DNA from: Mercenaria mercenaria
Lineage: Eukaryota > Mollusca > Bivalvia > Venerida > Veneridae
Assembly (NCBI RefSeq): GCF_021730395.1
Contig: NC_069366.1
Coordinates: forward strand, 83,927,001-83,991,000
Length of the DNA: 64,000 bases
Direction of reading: 5' to 3'
This document shows, piece after piece, positions 11,301-23,011 of the stretch. The position numbers were made by a program, and so were the translations under genes. Below the pieces are notes generated by a model. That model made no database searches. It worked only from the letters and a program-made list of their open reading frames with translations, and was not told the DNA's origin. Position 1 is the stretch's first letter, and each line of letters starts with the position of its first letter.

Positions 11301-11399
11301 AATTATAAAATTATTTTAATAAAATGAGTTAAAATGTATTAAAAATGTTACCAGAACGTAATATTCTTTACTACTAACAAAAAGTATCATAGCGTTATA

Positions 11400-11757
11400 T
11401 TCATACTACTTTTCAATGATGTTCATTCATGCATTTGATTTAATATAATCTACAGTAGAATTATTTTGACTATATGAAATATTATTATGTTCCATTCGTG
11501 ATGTGATTATAATATAATACTACGGTTGAATGATTTCAAGGGAAAAACGTATATTATGATGTTTCATTCGTGCATGTGATGATCATATCAAGCCTACGGT
11601 TGAATGATTTCAAGAAAACGTAAGATTATGATGTTCATTCGTGCATGTGATTTATATATAATCTTAGGTTGAATGATTTCAAGAAAAACGTAATATTACG
11701 ATGTTCATTCGTGCATGTGTTATAATCATTAATATAATTCTCGGTTTGAGTGACTTC
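11400..11757. repeat. ~80-bp tandem array at the Polinton right edge
   Basis: Four to five degenerate units, each containing ATGTTCATTCGTGCATGTGA, then an AT-rich stretch, then CGGTTGAATGATTTCAAG and AAAACGTAATATTATG. Unit length varies around 75-85 bp. It follows directly after the protease remnant and could be terminal or subterminal Polinton sequence, or an independent minisatellite into which the element inserted. Confidence 0.8.
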
Positions 11758-14574
11758 ATTTGTATTCACCAAGTCAATTCGTGAAAGATTTTTAATGATT
11801 GGAAAATTTTGACAAATATAACTCAATAGAAAAAGCACAATGTAATTTTTGTTTTTGAGTCATTGCAAAATCATATAAAAGTATTAAACAAATTGGCACT
11901 GTGATAATGAATAAACGAAAACCATGATTTTTTAGTTAATCCATAAATCCTTAATTTTTCTTTCTTGATAGTTTTTTTTAAATCTTTTAAACTTGTCCTT
12001 GTTCGCAGAATTTTAAAACACATTCGTTTATCCGAGCTGATCAATTTGTCAGAAGTTCCCAAAGCTTTTAATACATATAATCAATCGTTGGTTCTCCAGA
12101 GTAATCCAGTGCAAGTTAACCTTCGTTCTTCTGAATATGATTGTGATTATTTTTTCCTAATTTTATCATATTTCGTTTGTTTTGATATGGACGAGTCATT
12201 TTTTAGAAGTACTTTGTTTTAAAGTTTGTAAATTATTGTTTTAATCTAGTGTTTCTCTTCTTGAAAAGTATTTGAAATTCGTCTGATTCCAAATATGTTT
12301 GATGAGAAGATTCTATTATCTTTTGCAGTATATTTCATTCCATTTCTGCACATCAGGTCGTTAGGTTATTTCTCTTCTCAAATCCCCGTCGGCCTATAAA
12401 TAATATTTTAATTCTTTAAAGAACTCTTCAAAACTCTGAAATGAATAAATAAAATAAATTTTAATAGCACTACAAAGTAAAGAAATATATTTATTTGTCC
12501 CCCCACACCTTTTTTCCCAAGTCTGTAAAAAGAAAAATGAAACAACACTACATTTTTAAATCTTTTTATTCCTTATTCATTTACGCCAAATACTAAACTG
12601 CTACAAGTTTTACGTGACTTAACAAACGAATGTTCTAGTATTAGTAAACAGAAAACCGAGTTAGTGTTACAGTTTTCAAAAAATGTGTCAGTTATTTATA
12701 AACTGGAATTTATTATCATTTTCAGAAAATGTCATTGTACTGCTATTATTATAACACAAAAGAGATCCCCCTCCTTTTTTTTTTTTTTTATCGGTATATT
12801 TTTTTATTATAGAAATCAGAATTGATTTTTATCGGTTGAGTGTTTTTTACCCAATAGTCTGTTTGAAATCTGTGGTAAATAATTTACCGCTACTAGTTTA
12901 TGAATGAGTAAAATAAGGAAGTTAATATTGTAACGTAGCGTGGCCATGCAATACAACAAACATAACCTTTTAACAGTTTTATTTATCATAGCAAACTACA
13001 GTCTTAATATTTAAACATAAACTTTTTAGCTAGATATTTTTTAAGTAAGGTCGACCTTTTCAATCTAGCATTTTTTTTTAACCATCTTACTCTCTAACTC
13101 CCAATCTAAACTGTACTCTGACGTAGATTATTATATTTCAGCATTGTATATTTAATTAAGCAGTCTTGCGCTATGTAAATTACCACAATTCGTCGTGCCT
13201 TTTTCCTTAACTTATCTAACTTTTGATCCCGGAAGTAAATGATATAAACAAACTAAGTATACTTGTTTAACATTGGGTTACATGTTTTTGTGACAGGTTT
13301 GACAATTCACAATTTCCATATTTTCAAGTATTTACAGTTTATCTTCTTTTACGTTAGCATTTTAAACATTGATTTATAGAATATACAATATTCGAACCTT
13401 TCAAGCTGTTACATTACATTTACGTTTCATTCAGTTTATACGGAGATTTACACAAATAGTTATGTTTGAAATCTGTGGTTGTTTAAAGTATTTTTATTTG
13501 TCCGGCATTGAACAGTTCGCCTGACCCAAGGGGCATAGGTCAAGCGGGGTCAGATGTTTCAAAACCATCCTAATATTCACTACTATTAGTTATAGGAGTT
13601 CTTCCCTATTATACTTTTTATTCCATGAAAACAATTGATAATAAAAAATTTGGACCATTTTTAGCTTTATGGAAGTTACATCATTCTTGATCGTCTGCCG
13701 TGGTTACCTAGTTCTGGAGTGCAAATAATTCTATTTTTTTTAACATTTATTTTAGATATTGATTTTTTTATTTTAGGCATTGTTAATTTGCCACATTCAG
13801 TTTATATTATGGGGAGGGGAGGTATAGTCCTATTATTCCAAACTATTTTGTACATGCATTTAAAGTTAATTTAAAATTATCTTATTGTGTTACTTTTATT
13901 GGTATGAATATAAGTAAGCATTATACTACTATTTCTGTGAAAGCATTTGTTAAGGATTGTTGTATGTTGTGTATCGTGTTGTTAATATGTCGTTGTTTCT
14001 ATGTAATAAGTTTGTTACTCACTCTGTAACTCCTTAGGAATTTGAATAGTAATGTTTAAAAATTGACATTTGCTTGGTGTATTCTTGAAGCTGACCGTGT
14101 TTCGCACTGTGTTGCATTTTTTAAACAACATTTACCGTGCCGTTTTTATATTTTTTTTTATAATTTATGGTATTTCCTCCAGATCAAGTGGAAATAGAGA
14201 CAATTTCAAAGTGATGGCGTGAATTCCCCCCAAAAAACGTTTGCAGAACCGTCTCTCTCAACTTTACTTTACATTGTACACCTTATGACCAAAAGAAAAA
14301 TCACATATTAGTAAACAATTAAACCACAAAATAAAACTGTCAATGTTACTTTTTAAAAGGGTGCCGCATGTAAAACGGTTTTAATGAGATCAGAATTCTA
14401 ACTGCAAACTGAAAAAATAAGGCGTCGGTCCTGCGGGGTCTGTTTTAAATGCTCACTTTCATTCCAAATTAAAACTTTTGGGCAGAAGTAAAAACCTACC
14501 TACATTTTTTCCACAATATGTAATCGAAAGTGTTCAATAAATCAATATTAAGTCTAGGAAAAGTTAAAACTAAA
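11758..14574. other. Unassigned AT-rich sequence
   Basis: No convincing gene. Short open frames near 11,870-12,220 on both strands lack recognisable motifs. Homopolymer runs (T12 near 12,777) and a small CTGACCC...GGGGTCAG inverted repeat near 13,511-13,543 are the only structures noted. Confidence 0.6.
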
Positions 14575-14720
14575 TAGCAAGAAGGAAAATAAGGAAAAAA
14601 ATGGTCACAGTGGGACATGAACCTACGGCTCCCTAAAAGAGGTTTATGTTAGTTAGGGAATACTCTACACTATTACGGGTCTAATATCTTAAAGGTACAA
14701 GGCTCCGTAACCCTACTGTA
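14575..14720 (-). mobile_element. tRNA-derived SINE remnant
   Basis: On the minus strand a pol III box B-like GGTTCATGTCCC (in GCCGTAGGTTCATGTCCCAC) is preceded by a tRNA-like half containing GTAGAGTATTCCCTAACTAA, and is followed by a T-rich CCATTTTTTTCCTTATTTTC stretch. This is the usual architecture of a tRNA-derived SINE head. Boundaries are approximate. Confidence 0.5.
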
Positions 14721-15695
14721 GGCATGGCTATGCCCATTCCTCTTTCTGTAATCACCACTAACCTTACCACAAAGTACGTACGTCTGTCATAAACATTTAT
14801 AAACAGTGTCTTATATTTTTAGTTTTATACTTTGATTATTTTATTTTTTTAACTAAAGTATTTTTGTGTTTATTGTTTGATACGTATTATTATAGTATAA
14901 CTGTTTACAAAAGTAACCTAACAATAAGGTAAAAACTGGCCTTTGATCCAAGGTGACTTACATTTAAAAGTATCCTTGCTCTATTATCTCATTGTAGGTT
15001 TCATATGGGCTTACCTTTAGCAATATCAGAACAAAGGTCTTTCTTAAGAGGCGGTTAACTGCACAACATTGACTGTTTGGCCTTCCAAAATGCCAGTTGA
15101 TCAGTATATGACTGCATATACTCGTATAGTAGTTTATAGAAGTGAACTCTTTAGTCAATGTTCATTGCTGCGCATTCAGAAGCTGTTCTCCTACGGAGGA
15201 GGTGAAGAAAACAACAACAACAATAATGCCCTCTAAGTAAATACACAAACGTTATCGTCAACATATAACACTCGGGTTTTGAGTTTCTTGTTTAATCATA
15301 CGTTTTACCATGTATGCCTTGAATCTGTGTTTTGTGATTAGTCTTCTCGTAAAAACAAACGCTCTTGTTGGTCTACGTTTTATTTTTGTCCGAGCGCTTA
15401 AGCTTCTCCTCCTACAATATTTGTGAATGGTAACTTCTTTAATAGTTGTATGAGTAGATGCTGGAAAGATTTGCACATTACTCCGCTTCCTTTACCGATA
15501 CTGAAATCGTTTTTAGTTTGTGCGTTCACATACATAGTTTGAAGTTTACAGTTTACTTCAGGCTGTCAGATAGCCCATGAACCATTGGGAGACCCTCCCC
15601 GCGCTTTGCGCCTTACCTGTGACACCCTCGATGGAAGTTTGTAGCTTTTGAAGCATTGAACGGAGAACTTATCCCATGTAATTTTCTGTCGGGCT
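14721..15695. other. Unassigned sequence
   Basis: No supported gene; small minus-strand frames near 14,964-15,476 lack recognisable motifs. Confidence 0.5.
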
Positions 15696-15699
15696 TTTG

Positions 15700-16472
15700 G
15701 TAACTATATAGGGATAACTTGCCTTATTGTAAGACTGTGGTCGTTGTAGTCAGTAAAGTTTTTACCACTACGTATAATGCAATCTGTCCTAAATGTAAGT
15801 TGACGACAGAATCAGTCGCTGTACATCTCATTTTGTTTTGTCGAACAAATGATAATATAAGACAAAGTATTTGGCGCATTTTGCATAAATCCCTGGGTAA
15901 TGATAACTTCAACAACCTGTGTAATATGCCTTTCATCGATCAGATTATTGAAATGTTATCAGGGTTTATCTCGCTACCTATGGATGATGTAAAGCGGATT
16001 AAATGCTTCAAGATAATTCTGAGATATATACATCACTTAACAAAAATATTGAATTACCTGCTGTAATCAATTTGATTATTTAATAACTTTATTTATCTAT
16101 TTATTTTTTATTACATATTCTGACAGTTCATACAGATTCTCTATGCCTTTCGCTTTCGACATAGATTTTTCTGTATTAAAATAATTGCTAAGATAAAGCT
16201 TAAAACTCAAACAGGCCTATAAATTCCCTATAATTTTCGCATTCCCACATAGGGTGTCTGTGTAGGGCCATCTGTTTAGAGAAAATTGTAAAATAACTGT
16301 GAAACTATTGTTGTTGTTTTTTGTTTGTTTGTTTGTTTGTTTGTTTGTTTGTATATATTTGTGTTGTATATATGTGTTCTTATTTATGTTTATACATATT
16401 TGCTCATTGCATGTAAATTGTATTTATATTTCTCATCTTATGGTGGAATAAAAGATATATCTATCTATCTAC
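15700..16472 (+). mobile_element. 3' end of a non-LTR retrotransposon (LINE)
   Basis: An open frame (from 15,719, stop at 16,064) contains AICPKCKLTTESVAVHLILF followed by CRTNDNIRQSIWRIL. This is the Cys/His cluster and helix found downstream of the reverse transcriptase in CR1/Jockey-like LINEs. About 400 bp of 3' UTR follows, with a (TTTG)n run, then GGTGGAATAAAAGATATATC and an ATCT-repeat tail ending near 16,472, which is a typical LINE 3' terminus. The copy is 5'-truncated, as is normal for target-primed insertion; no reverse transcriptase precedes it. Confidence 0.65.
16317..16352. repeat. (TTTG)n microsatellite
   Basis: Eight to nine TTTG units inside the 3' untranslated part of the LINE remnant. 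Confidence 0.95.
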
Positions 16473-16474
16473 AA

Positions 16475-17295
16475 AAATAGGGCATGCTCTATCGCAAAGG
16501 TGATACATTAATCGTATTTTTTTAACAAACTTCATTCTTTTATGGGAACACATTATATCAGTTTAAGTTACTTTCATTGTAAACAAATTCTCGTAACTGC
16601 ATTGATCGACTTGTCAGCTATATGTTAGTGCTCTATGCGCCTTTCCTAAACTATATCGTTACAAATTACGTTTCCCCCAAAATAAGAATATTAAACAGGT
16701 ATCAGTTTGCATCAACTATTCATTATGCAAGCAATAAACTAAACTCTAAAATAATTAAAACCTCATTGAAAACCTAGCAAAATGACATATCATCACATCA
16801 GTATGATAGTCCATCCATAAGTAATAGTACATTTGGTATATTGGTTACCTTATGTAATGATTATAATATTGAATAAAACTTATCTAAATTCACTTGATTC
16901 TTACTGTTTTTCTTTATATTAGTATACCTAGACTTATCCAGTTACACAATAGTTCCTACTAGCTAGGTTCTAATATTTTCAAGTAAGTAATTTACGCAAC
17001 TATGTTACTAAATTATCAAGATTCTAAGCAACTGTCCTTGTTCAAAAATTCCCGATTATAAATAAGTGAAATTGATTGCAGTTGATATTTCTTTAAAATG
17101 TTTAGATTATTTATAATAATTATTCTAAATCCATTCCAGAATGTTTTTGTTAAGTAGAATTTAATCAGGTCTGCATTGGTAGTCATGCCGATGATACAAT
17201 ACTCTATCGGATATATTATATTTCAAGTAAAACAGACTATGTGATAAAAGATAACAAATGCAAGCTACATTATCTCATCTTTAGATTTTGGGCAT
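16475..17295. other. Unassigned AT-rich sequence upstream of a gene
   Basis: No gene or repeat recognised. It is the upstream flank of the promoter/first-exon block at 17,296. Confidence 0.5.
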
Positions 17296-17390
17296 GCGCA
17301 ATGTAGTCGTTTTAAGAGATCGGTGATTTACAATTATCGCTTATCACTTACTTCCTAGTACAGATCGAAGAAACCACCAGACATTCTGAG
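17296..17390 (+). promoter_or_regulatory. Promoter and non-coding first exon of the dead LRAT-like copy
   Basis: These 95 bp align without any gap to 40,055-40,149. The match is strongest over the first ~35 bp (GCGCA.TG.AG.CGT.TTA.G..ATCGGT, about 26/35 identical) and again over ACTTCCTAGT / ACTTTCTCGT and the last 20 bp. Both blocks end in AG followed by GTAAGA, a strong splice donor. I infer a shared proximal promoter and 5' untranslated exon whose next exon is the coding exon at 25,552. No TATA box is evident. The bZIP and ISRE-like sites of the other copy are not conserved here. Confidence 0.55.
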
Positions 17391-17867
17391 GTAAGAATTT
17401 TATATTTTAGAGCATTAATCAAAATCAGTTTGACTAAAAGTGAAAATTAATTAACAGTGTGTGAAAATTTTATTTGTATATAATTATTATAGATTAAAAA
17501 GCCAATCATTTTGCGTAAACTTAATTATAGAATCTTTTGAATTTTCTTTTCAAATAAAACATGTAAAATACAAAAAAAGTAAAATGTAAATTTGCCGTAA
17601 AATTGGAAGAAGAATAAATCCCTTGTTAATAAGCTGTAAATATATATTATACACTATCTTTGTGAAACAGCACAGGCACGTAAATACAACGACAAAATAG
17701 AAACACACAAAGGGTTGTATTGGGTTATAGTCATACTGATAAATTTGTTTCAAACTTGACCTAAATTTTATAAAGGCAATCTGAACATGGCTCATAGATC
17801 CGTAAGATCAGAGTGAATATTCGGCCTTCATAACGGAAACAAAGTTTTACAATAGTTTAACCTAGTA

Positions 17868-18403
17868 CAAGGGGCAGGATGTGAAGTGGTTGAACACTTG
17901 GTTCAAGCGAGCGAAATGGTTGCAAACTTACAAAATGGCGGATATTTTCTGAAATCATTGCGTGTGCGCTTGTTTTTTTTTTATCAGGTAAGTGGGTTTC
18001 TATGGTATTTTGAACTCTATGGATATGTGCATGCATCAGTTCATTGTCTACGTCACACTCGGTTTTGCGTTTCAGCGTTGTAGATTTCGAATTCTCGAAG
18101 TTATTGAAGTTATAAAATGGTCGTGTCCATGTTTTGACATTTGAATTGCGTCGTTTCTTGCCGTTTTTTATATTCTAATGATCAAACTAGCCTGTTTTAG
18201 GGCCCTTAAACGAGACAAAACAACTAATTGTGAAGAATTCTATAAACGTTTGACTCTGCATGTTTTCGGGATAGTGCTATACCCAAAGAAATATTGTTCA
18301 AGCTCTTTTTTTGTTGCAAACTTGTACTTCAAGCAATTTCTGTTGCAAACTTTTTCTGGAAAAATAGTGTCCAACTATCAGAGAATGTTTATTGTGCAAC
18401 TCG
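17868..18403 (+). repeat. Left long terminal inverted repeat
   Basis: It contains an ACAAAATGGCGGATATTTTC segment resembling a YY1-type initiator context, then TTATCAG|GTAAGTGGGT, a near-perfect splice donor after 17,987. Small frames in this arm (start 17,886 and start 18,178) are conserved with the right arm only because the DNA is; I do not call them genes. Confidence 0.8.
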
Positions 18404-18694
18404 TTTACATTTCTTTTCTGTTTAGGGTCGTACATTTTATAGCATCAAATGGCCCTTCGATATTTTAATATAACTGTTGATAAAAAACCTTATCATGTTT
18501 TCATGAAACCTGGTAGGATTATGGTTAGTGTTCCTACATAATTTTAACATCTTCCCTGTTTATAGATTCAGCTGTCTAGATTGCAAGCAGAAGTAAAACT
18601 AAACTTTCGGAGACATTGTCGTGCATACTTTAACATGAAGTTGTTTTCTTTCAGATCTTTTCAGGTCTAGATGCTATGAACATCAGACGCTATT

Positions 18695-19270
18695 ATGACC
18701 CGAGAGCATGAACATGAATCTTCATTAGTGGAACAAACTACGCTAACACGTATATCAGAAATAACCGTTAGGTAAGTGTTACTGGTATCAAAGACAGTTT
18801 ATAAAATTTTGTAAGCCTATTCTTATTTTCTATTCCTATTATGAACCAACAATTTTAGCAACTTAAAGTAAGATACATTTTTTGCGCAATATTATAGTAC
18901 CAACAAGCAATGTTGGTTACCAACCAGTAATGAAAAGTAAATTAACTGCAGTGCCATAATACAGAAGACATATAAGTATTGCTACAGAAATGAATGGCAA
19001 GGACAAACATTGAAATGCCGTTTGCTTGCAGAATTTATTTTAATTGTTAGAAACAAAACAAAAGCGTCAAGTGTAACAGTGTATAATGTTGTATGTTCAG
19101 TTCTTTATATTATATTAATTTTGCATTACATTGCAATATATTACAAAATTACCAGTGTTACTTTTAATTGTAGAGATCACGAGTTTAACCGAAGGAAAAG
19201 AAGCATACCAAAGTATGGAACATTAAGAAAATTGAATGTTATATCAAGAGGTGTTCGACCATTAAATTGA
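18695..19270 (+). CDS. Candidate two-coding-exon small basic protein inside the long-TIR element
   Basis: The first coding exon is 18,695-18,771, starting ATGACCCG and ending in AG|GTAAGTG. It is preceded by a polypyrimidine tract and an acceptor (TTTCTTTCAG at 18,654, or TTTTCAG at 18,664). The second is 19,174-19,270, after acceptor TTTTAATTGTAG, in matching phase (AG|A). The joined product would be 57 aa, starting MTREHEHESSLVEQTTLTRI and ending LRKLNVISRGVRPLN, with a basic NRRKRS cluster. An upstream untranslated exon ending at the TIR donor 17,987 would fit. AATAAA occurs near 19,410. I recognise no family; the short length makes chance a real possibility. It could instead be part of a longer transposase gene. 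Confidence 0.3.
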
Positions 19271-20111
19271 TAAACTATAAAGGGAAAATGTTCGGCTGCG
19301 ATTAAATCCGTCTTCTCTGAAAATGAACAAACATGATTATGACGTTTTCTGTGGATTGCCACCAAAAATTTAAATGTCAACTCTACTGTTTTAAATTTTG
19401 CCTTAATAAAGTTGCTTGTGTCCAAGATTACATCTTTTTGGATACCGTGCAACTTGGGTTTTGCCTTTTTCGAAGTTGTATGAGGTACTTCTTCTTTCTG
19501 TTTAAAAACATTCAATTTTCCAATCAGAAACTTTAAACGACAAAATTAAGCACGTGATAAAATGATGGGAACTACATTCATGTTTCAGCAGATGTTACAC
19601 TGTAACATAGATGAGTTAAGCATTTTATCTAAGTTTTACTCTCATTGTACAGCGTTCATGTGTTTTAGTGTTAGTATCGAATTGTTTATTGTTTTGATAC
19701 ACAGTAGTATGACTTATAAGATATTCAAAGACGACGATTTATGTTTCAGAAACAAAATATGAACTATGCCGCATGTCCGTAAATGGGTATTTTACATGTA
19801 TCTTATCACCAACACTCAATAGCCTTGTTTCGTATTATGATCATGTTATCTCGACACAAGATTGCGCAGGTGGATAAACAACTACTATAACTTCTAATGA
19901 GTTCAAAACATTTTACATCATAATCATTATCTTAAGATTGGGATATATTTTTGTACATTTAATCTAGAAATGAAACATAACGTATGCATTTATGTCAATA
20001 TGTTATTACATCAATGTTGTATATAAATGTGTTGTGTTTTTTTTTTCTATCAAAACTACATATAGCGTCTACTAATATTTTACGAAACAAACAACAGTTT
20101 TTATGAACAAA

Positions 20112-20236
20112 TCATGTATCCTGGTTGTTTGTTGTTTCATGTGACGACAAATGACGTTGAAGCACAAACCGTGAACGGAATTTCTTTTCGCAAATACCAC
20201 ATTCATGGGGAGAATTCCCGTCGCTGTCTAGGTCTT
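20112..20236 (-). CDS. Candidate terminal exon with one C2H2 zinc finger
   Basis: The minus-strand frame reads DLDSDGNSPHECGICEKKF and onward. Cys-X2-Cys-X12-His-X3-His (CGIC ... HLSSH) at 20,139-20,201 is a textbook C2H2 finger, with the usual Phe and Leu core positions. It is followed by ETTNNQDT and a stop. A plausible acceptor is the AG after TTTCCTTGTTCAATTTATTTTTC...GCAAG near 20,237, although the frame is open further upstream to 20,303. The minus-strand donor at 21,085 in the right inverted repeat could feed it. It may be the DNA-binding end of an element-encoded protein or a captured host exon. Confidence 0.45.
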
Positions 20237-20671
20237 GCGTTTTTGAAAAATAAATTGAACAAGGAAATACAATACTTTCAGATCGATTGAAATTAAAAAT
20301 CAAGTTTGCTATATATTGGTTTGATTATAATATTTCTTTTATGTTAAATATCTTTAACAAATTTTCTGTCAATTATAAATACAGGTCAATGGAGATTGGA
20401 ACTTAGAATTGGGACTAAGAATTGAGACGAGAATTTGTCAGATTGCCCGGTTTGCGTTTAGTAATTTCTTGGGCAAGATACACACAATGCTAGTGCACAC
20501 CATAGCAAAACATCGACCACATTATTTCACTGATCTTCCAATATCTCAAAAAGCTAAAAATAAGTCTCTGTTTTGTGCCAAAACGTCGTTATATGTGATT
20601 AGAAATAGAATTATGAAATTTCGCACTATCTGCTGCAACTTTGAGGAAATTTATGATTTGCCTCTTCAACC

Positions 20672-21201
20672 AGTTGCACAATAAACATTCTCTGAGAGTT
20701 GGACACTATTTTTCCAGAAAAAGTTTGCAACAGAAATTGCTTGAAGTACATGTTTGCAACAAAAAATAGCTTGAACAATATTTATTTGGGTATAGCACTA
20801 TCCCGAAAGCATGCAGAGCAAAACGTTTGCAGAATTCTTCAAAATTAGTTGTTTTATCTGGTTTAAGGGCCCTATAACAGGCTAGTTTGATCATTAGACT
20901 ATAAACAACGGCAAGAAACGACGCAATTCAAATATCAAAACATGGACATGAGCATTTTATAACTTCAATAACTTCGAGAATTCGAAATCTACAACGCTGA
21001 AACGCAAAACCGAGTGTGACGTAGACATAGAACTAATGCATGCACATATCCATAGAGTTCAAAATACCATAGAAACCCACTTACCTGATAAAAGAACGAG
21101 CGAACACGCGATGATTTCAGAAAATATCCGTCATTTTGTAAGTTTGCAACCATTTCACTCGCGTGAACCAAGTGTGCAACCACTTCACATCCTGCCCCTT
21201 G
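20672..21201 (-). repeat. Right long terminal inverted repeat
   Basis: Inverted copy of the left arm. On the minus strand it retains the same ATGGCGGATATTTTC-like segment (with one change) and the same TATCAG|GTAAGTGGGT splice donor, with the exon ending at 21,085, pointing inward. Confidence 0.8.
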
Positions 21202-21203
21202 TA

Positions 21204-22735
21204 GTGACCCCAGCTACATGTAATCTGGTTTCAGATTTTTTCGAGATTTTGTTAAGACTAACGTTCTTACCAAGTTTCACCAAGCTAGACGACAGTTGTG
21301 ACCTAAATTGTCCACCAACCAATTGTAAACGCCGGGCGACAGACGCTGGAATATCCACCTGTACTTATAGCTCACCCTGAACCATTGGCTACCAAACATC
21401 GTGTTTAGGCCTTAGAAATAGATATATCTTCAAATATTTGTATTGGTGAACCGATTTTGTTTCACAATTTCTCAAAAAGACGACTTCGTGAAAATTTAAC
21501 AAAATTTTGTTTAGAAGAATAAATGATACTCATGAGAAAAGCCTGTCAAACAACGAATATAAAAACATACTAAGAAATGTCACGGCTTTCTTGACCTCTT
21601 GCAGATTCATGAAAGCGTAAGGGTGTATTTAGTAGTGAGTGAAATTCCTGTAACAAGCTTTTATGTCCCACTAACTGATAGAAAAACATTTTCATGTTTG
21701 GCGATGTTTGGTAAGCATTGCACATACGTTGTTAATCAAGTGGTCAGAACAGTAGAAGGTTTAATCGATTAAAATCTGAAAAGATGATCCCTCGGAAGCA
21801 TCGAGAACAAAGCAAACAGTGAACACATATTCAAGGACGAACGTGATAAATGAGATACTTAGGTAACCGTCTCTGAATAGCTAAAGATAAGTAATTAAAT
21901 GTAAATTGCTAAAACATGGATCATCTTTAAGATAAATGCTGAAATGTAAATTAAATAACATTGGGACATCATGTCATCGCCTTAATCTGTTAGTCACCGT
22001 TGTCCATTTTAGCAATTTCGGAAAAGTTTCAATGTCTTAGCCATAATTACAATGTATATTTTCTATTGTAAGAAACGACAAAGCTGTAAAAGTTGTTTCA
22101 AATTGATTATCAAACATGATAATAACATATTGTTTTTGTACTTTCGGATTGCAGGTTACCGTAATATTTCACATCTTTAATTTGGTAGATCTAAAAGATC
22201 CTTTTCACTAGACAAATTTCATATTTCCATATTAATCAGTAAAATCTCACTTGATTATTTTGCTGCAATGTGTATTATCTCTAACCTAAACTCAATCTAT
22301 TTTTAAAAGTTTTATTGGCAAAAACATAATTTATCACTGCAATGTTTGTCTTTTACACAGCATGATTAGCCAACGTTTTATATAAATAAATTTATTCTAA
22401 AGTCAAGGTCGAGGATCAGTTTATCTGAAGTTCATGTATAAATCTAAAATCGTAATCCAAAACATATTAACCTAAAATTTATGACTGTTTTGTTTGTTTT
22501 ACCATAGTCATAAACCATTTACTAATAAGGGGAATAAAGCAGCCTTTGTCATAAAAAGTAGTAGTTAAAATGCATATTGTACATGTGAAATGAGTATCCC
22601 ATTATTTCGAGTTCCGATAGGATTTTTCGTCTGATTTCTTTGATAAATATTGATTAAAACATGTCATAGATATTTCAATTAATTTCTTATACACAAACAG
22701 TATCTAAAATTATTCGATGGATATTCTTACAAAAT
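21204..22735. other. Intronic sequence of the dead LRAT-like copy, nothing recognised
   Basis: AT-rich sequence without supported genes. It lies between the long-TIR element and the paralogous intron block and is probably the remaining original intron plus old repeats. Confidence 0.5.
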
Positions 22736-22930
22736 CTGATTTTAACATCAAATATCAAGAAGCAACTGGAAGCAACTGTAAAATTGCAAAACATTGTTAT
22801 CGCATGTGACAAGTTAAATGTTGTTGAACACGGTTGGGATTATCAGTGAATTCTTAACTGGCCGTAGGTGTTTTTGTCACTGACTGTTCTAAGGCGTGAC
22901 CTGACTCCTCTCCTTCAGAGATTTGTTTTA
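22736..22930 (+). repeat. Intron block paralogous to 42,425-42,625
   Basis: AAATCTGATTTTAACATCAA, GTTATCGCATGTGACAAGTT and a GTTTTTGTCACTGACTGTTCTAAGGCGT segment recur in the same order at 42,433-42,610. The last segment also resembles the core of the GT-rich dispersed repeat at 30,745-30,800. It is evidence that the whole gene unit was duplicated, introns included. Confidence 0.7.
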
Positions 22931-23011
22931 CCGTCGTTGTTTCGAATCATGTTTCGATTGCTATATGTGTTGATGCAATTACATATCCAGTTCATATCAA
23001 ACCAGTACACT

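Larger units (their letters stand above)
1..11330. mobile_element. Polinton/Maverick fossil (left end outside window)
   Basis: A self-synthesising DNA transposon of the Polinton/Maverick type, recognised from its gene set: protein-primed family B DNA polymerase, A32/FtsK-like packaging ATPase, a jelly-roll minor-capsid-like protein, a major-capsid-like region and an adenain-type protease remnant. Genes lie in three blocks: plus (1-2,962), minus (3,007-6,274) and plus (6,346-11,300), with short tandem repeats at both strand switches. Polymerase sequence is already open at base 1, so the left terminal repeat and possibly the integrase are outside the window; I see no integrase inside. The element is broken, with probably twenty or more breaks overall and the heaviest decay in its right third. 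Several internal reading frames are still long. The right boundary is uncertain, between 11.3 and 11.8 kb. Confidence 0.9.
17868..21201. mobile_element. 3.3-kb element with ~530-bp terminal inverted repeats
   Basis: The left arm (17,868-18,403) and right arm (20,672-21,201, inverted) begin CAAGGGGCAGGATGTGAAGT and are roughly 90% alike to the inner edge GAATGTTTATTGTGCAACT. Both outer ends are flanked by TA, consistent with a TA target duplication as in Tc1/mariner-like elements, although TA is short and common. The 2.27-kb interior is unique in this window and holds splice-site-bounded coding candidates on both strands. The insertion lies in the intron of the dead LRAT-like gene copy. I do not recognise the family. 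Confidence 0.75.

Noticed and set aside
11871-12222. Overlapping frames as a possible Polinton integrase
   Set aside because: No HHCC zinc region or DDE-type spacing is visible; composition is ordinary AT-rich sequence.
17886-18468. Two open frames in the left long TIR with counterparts in the right TIR (20,706-21,183)
   Set aside because: The protein-level similarity is fully explained by the DNA inverted repeat; no start context, domain or codon bias supports genes.
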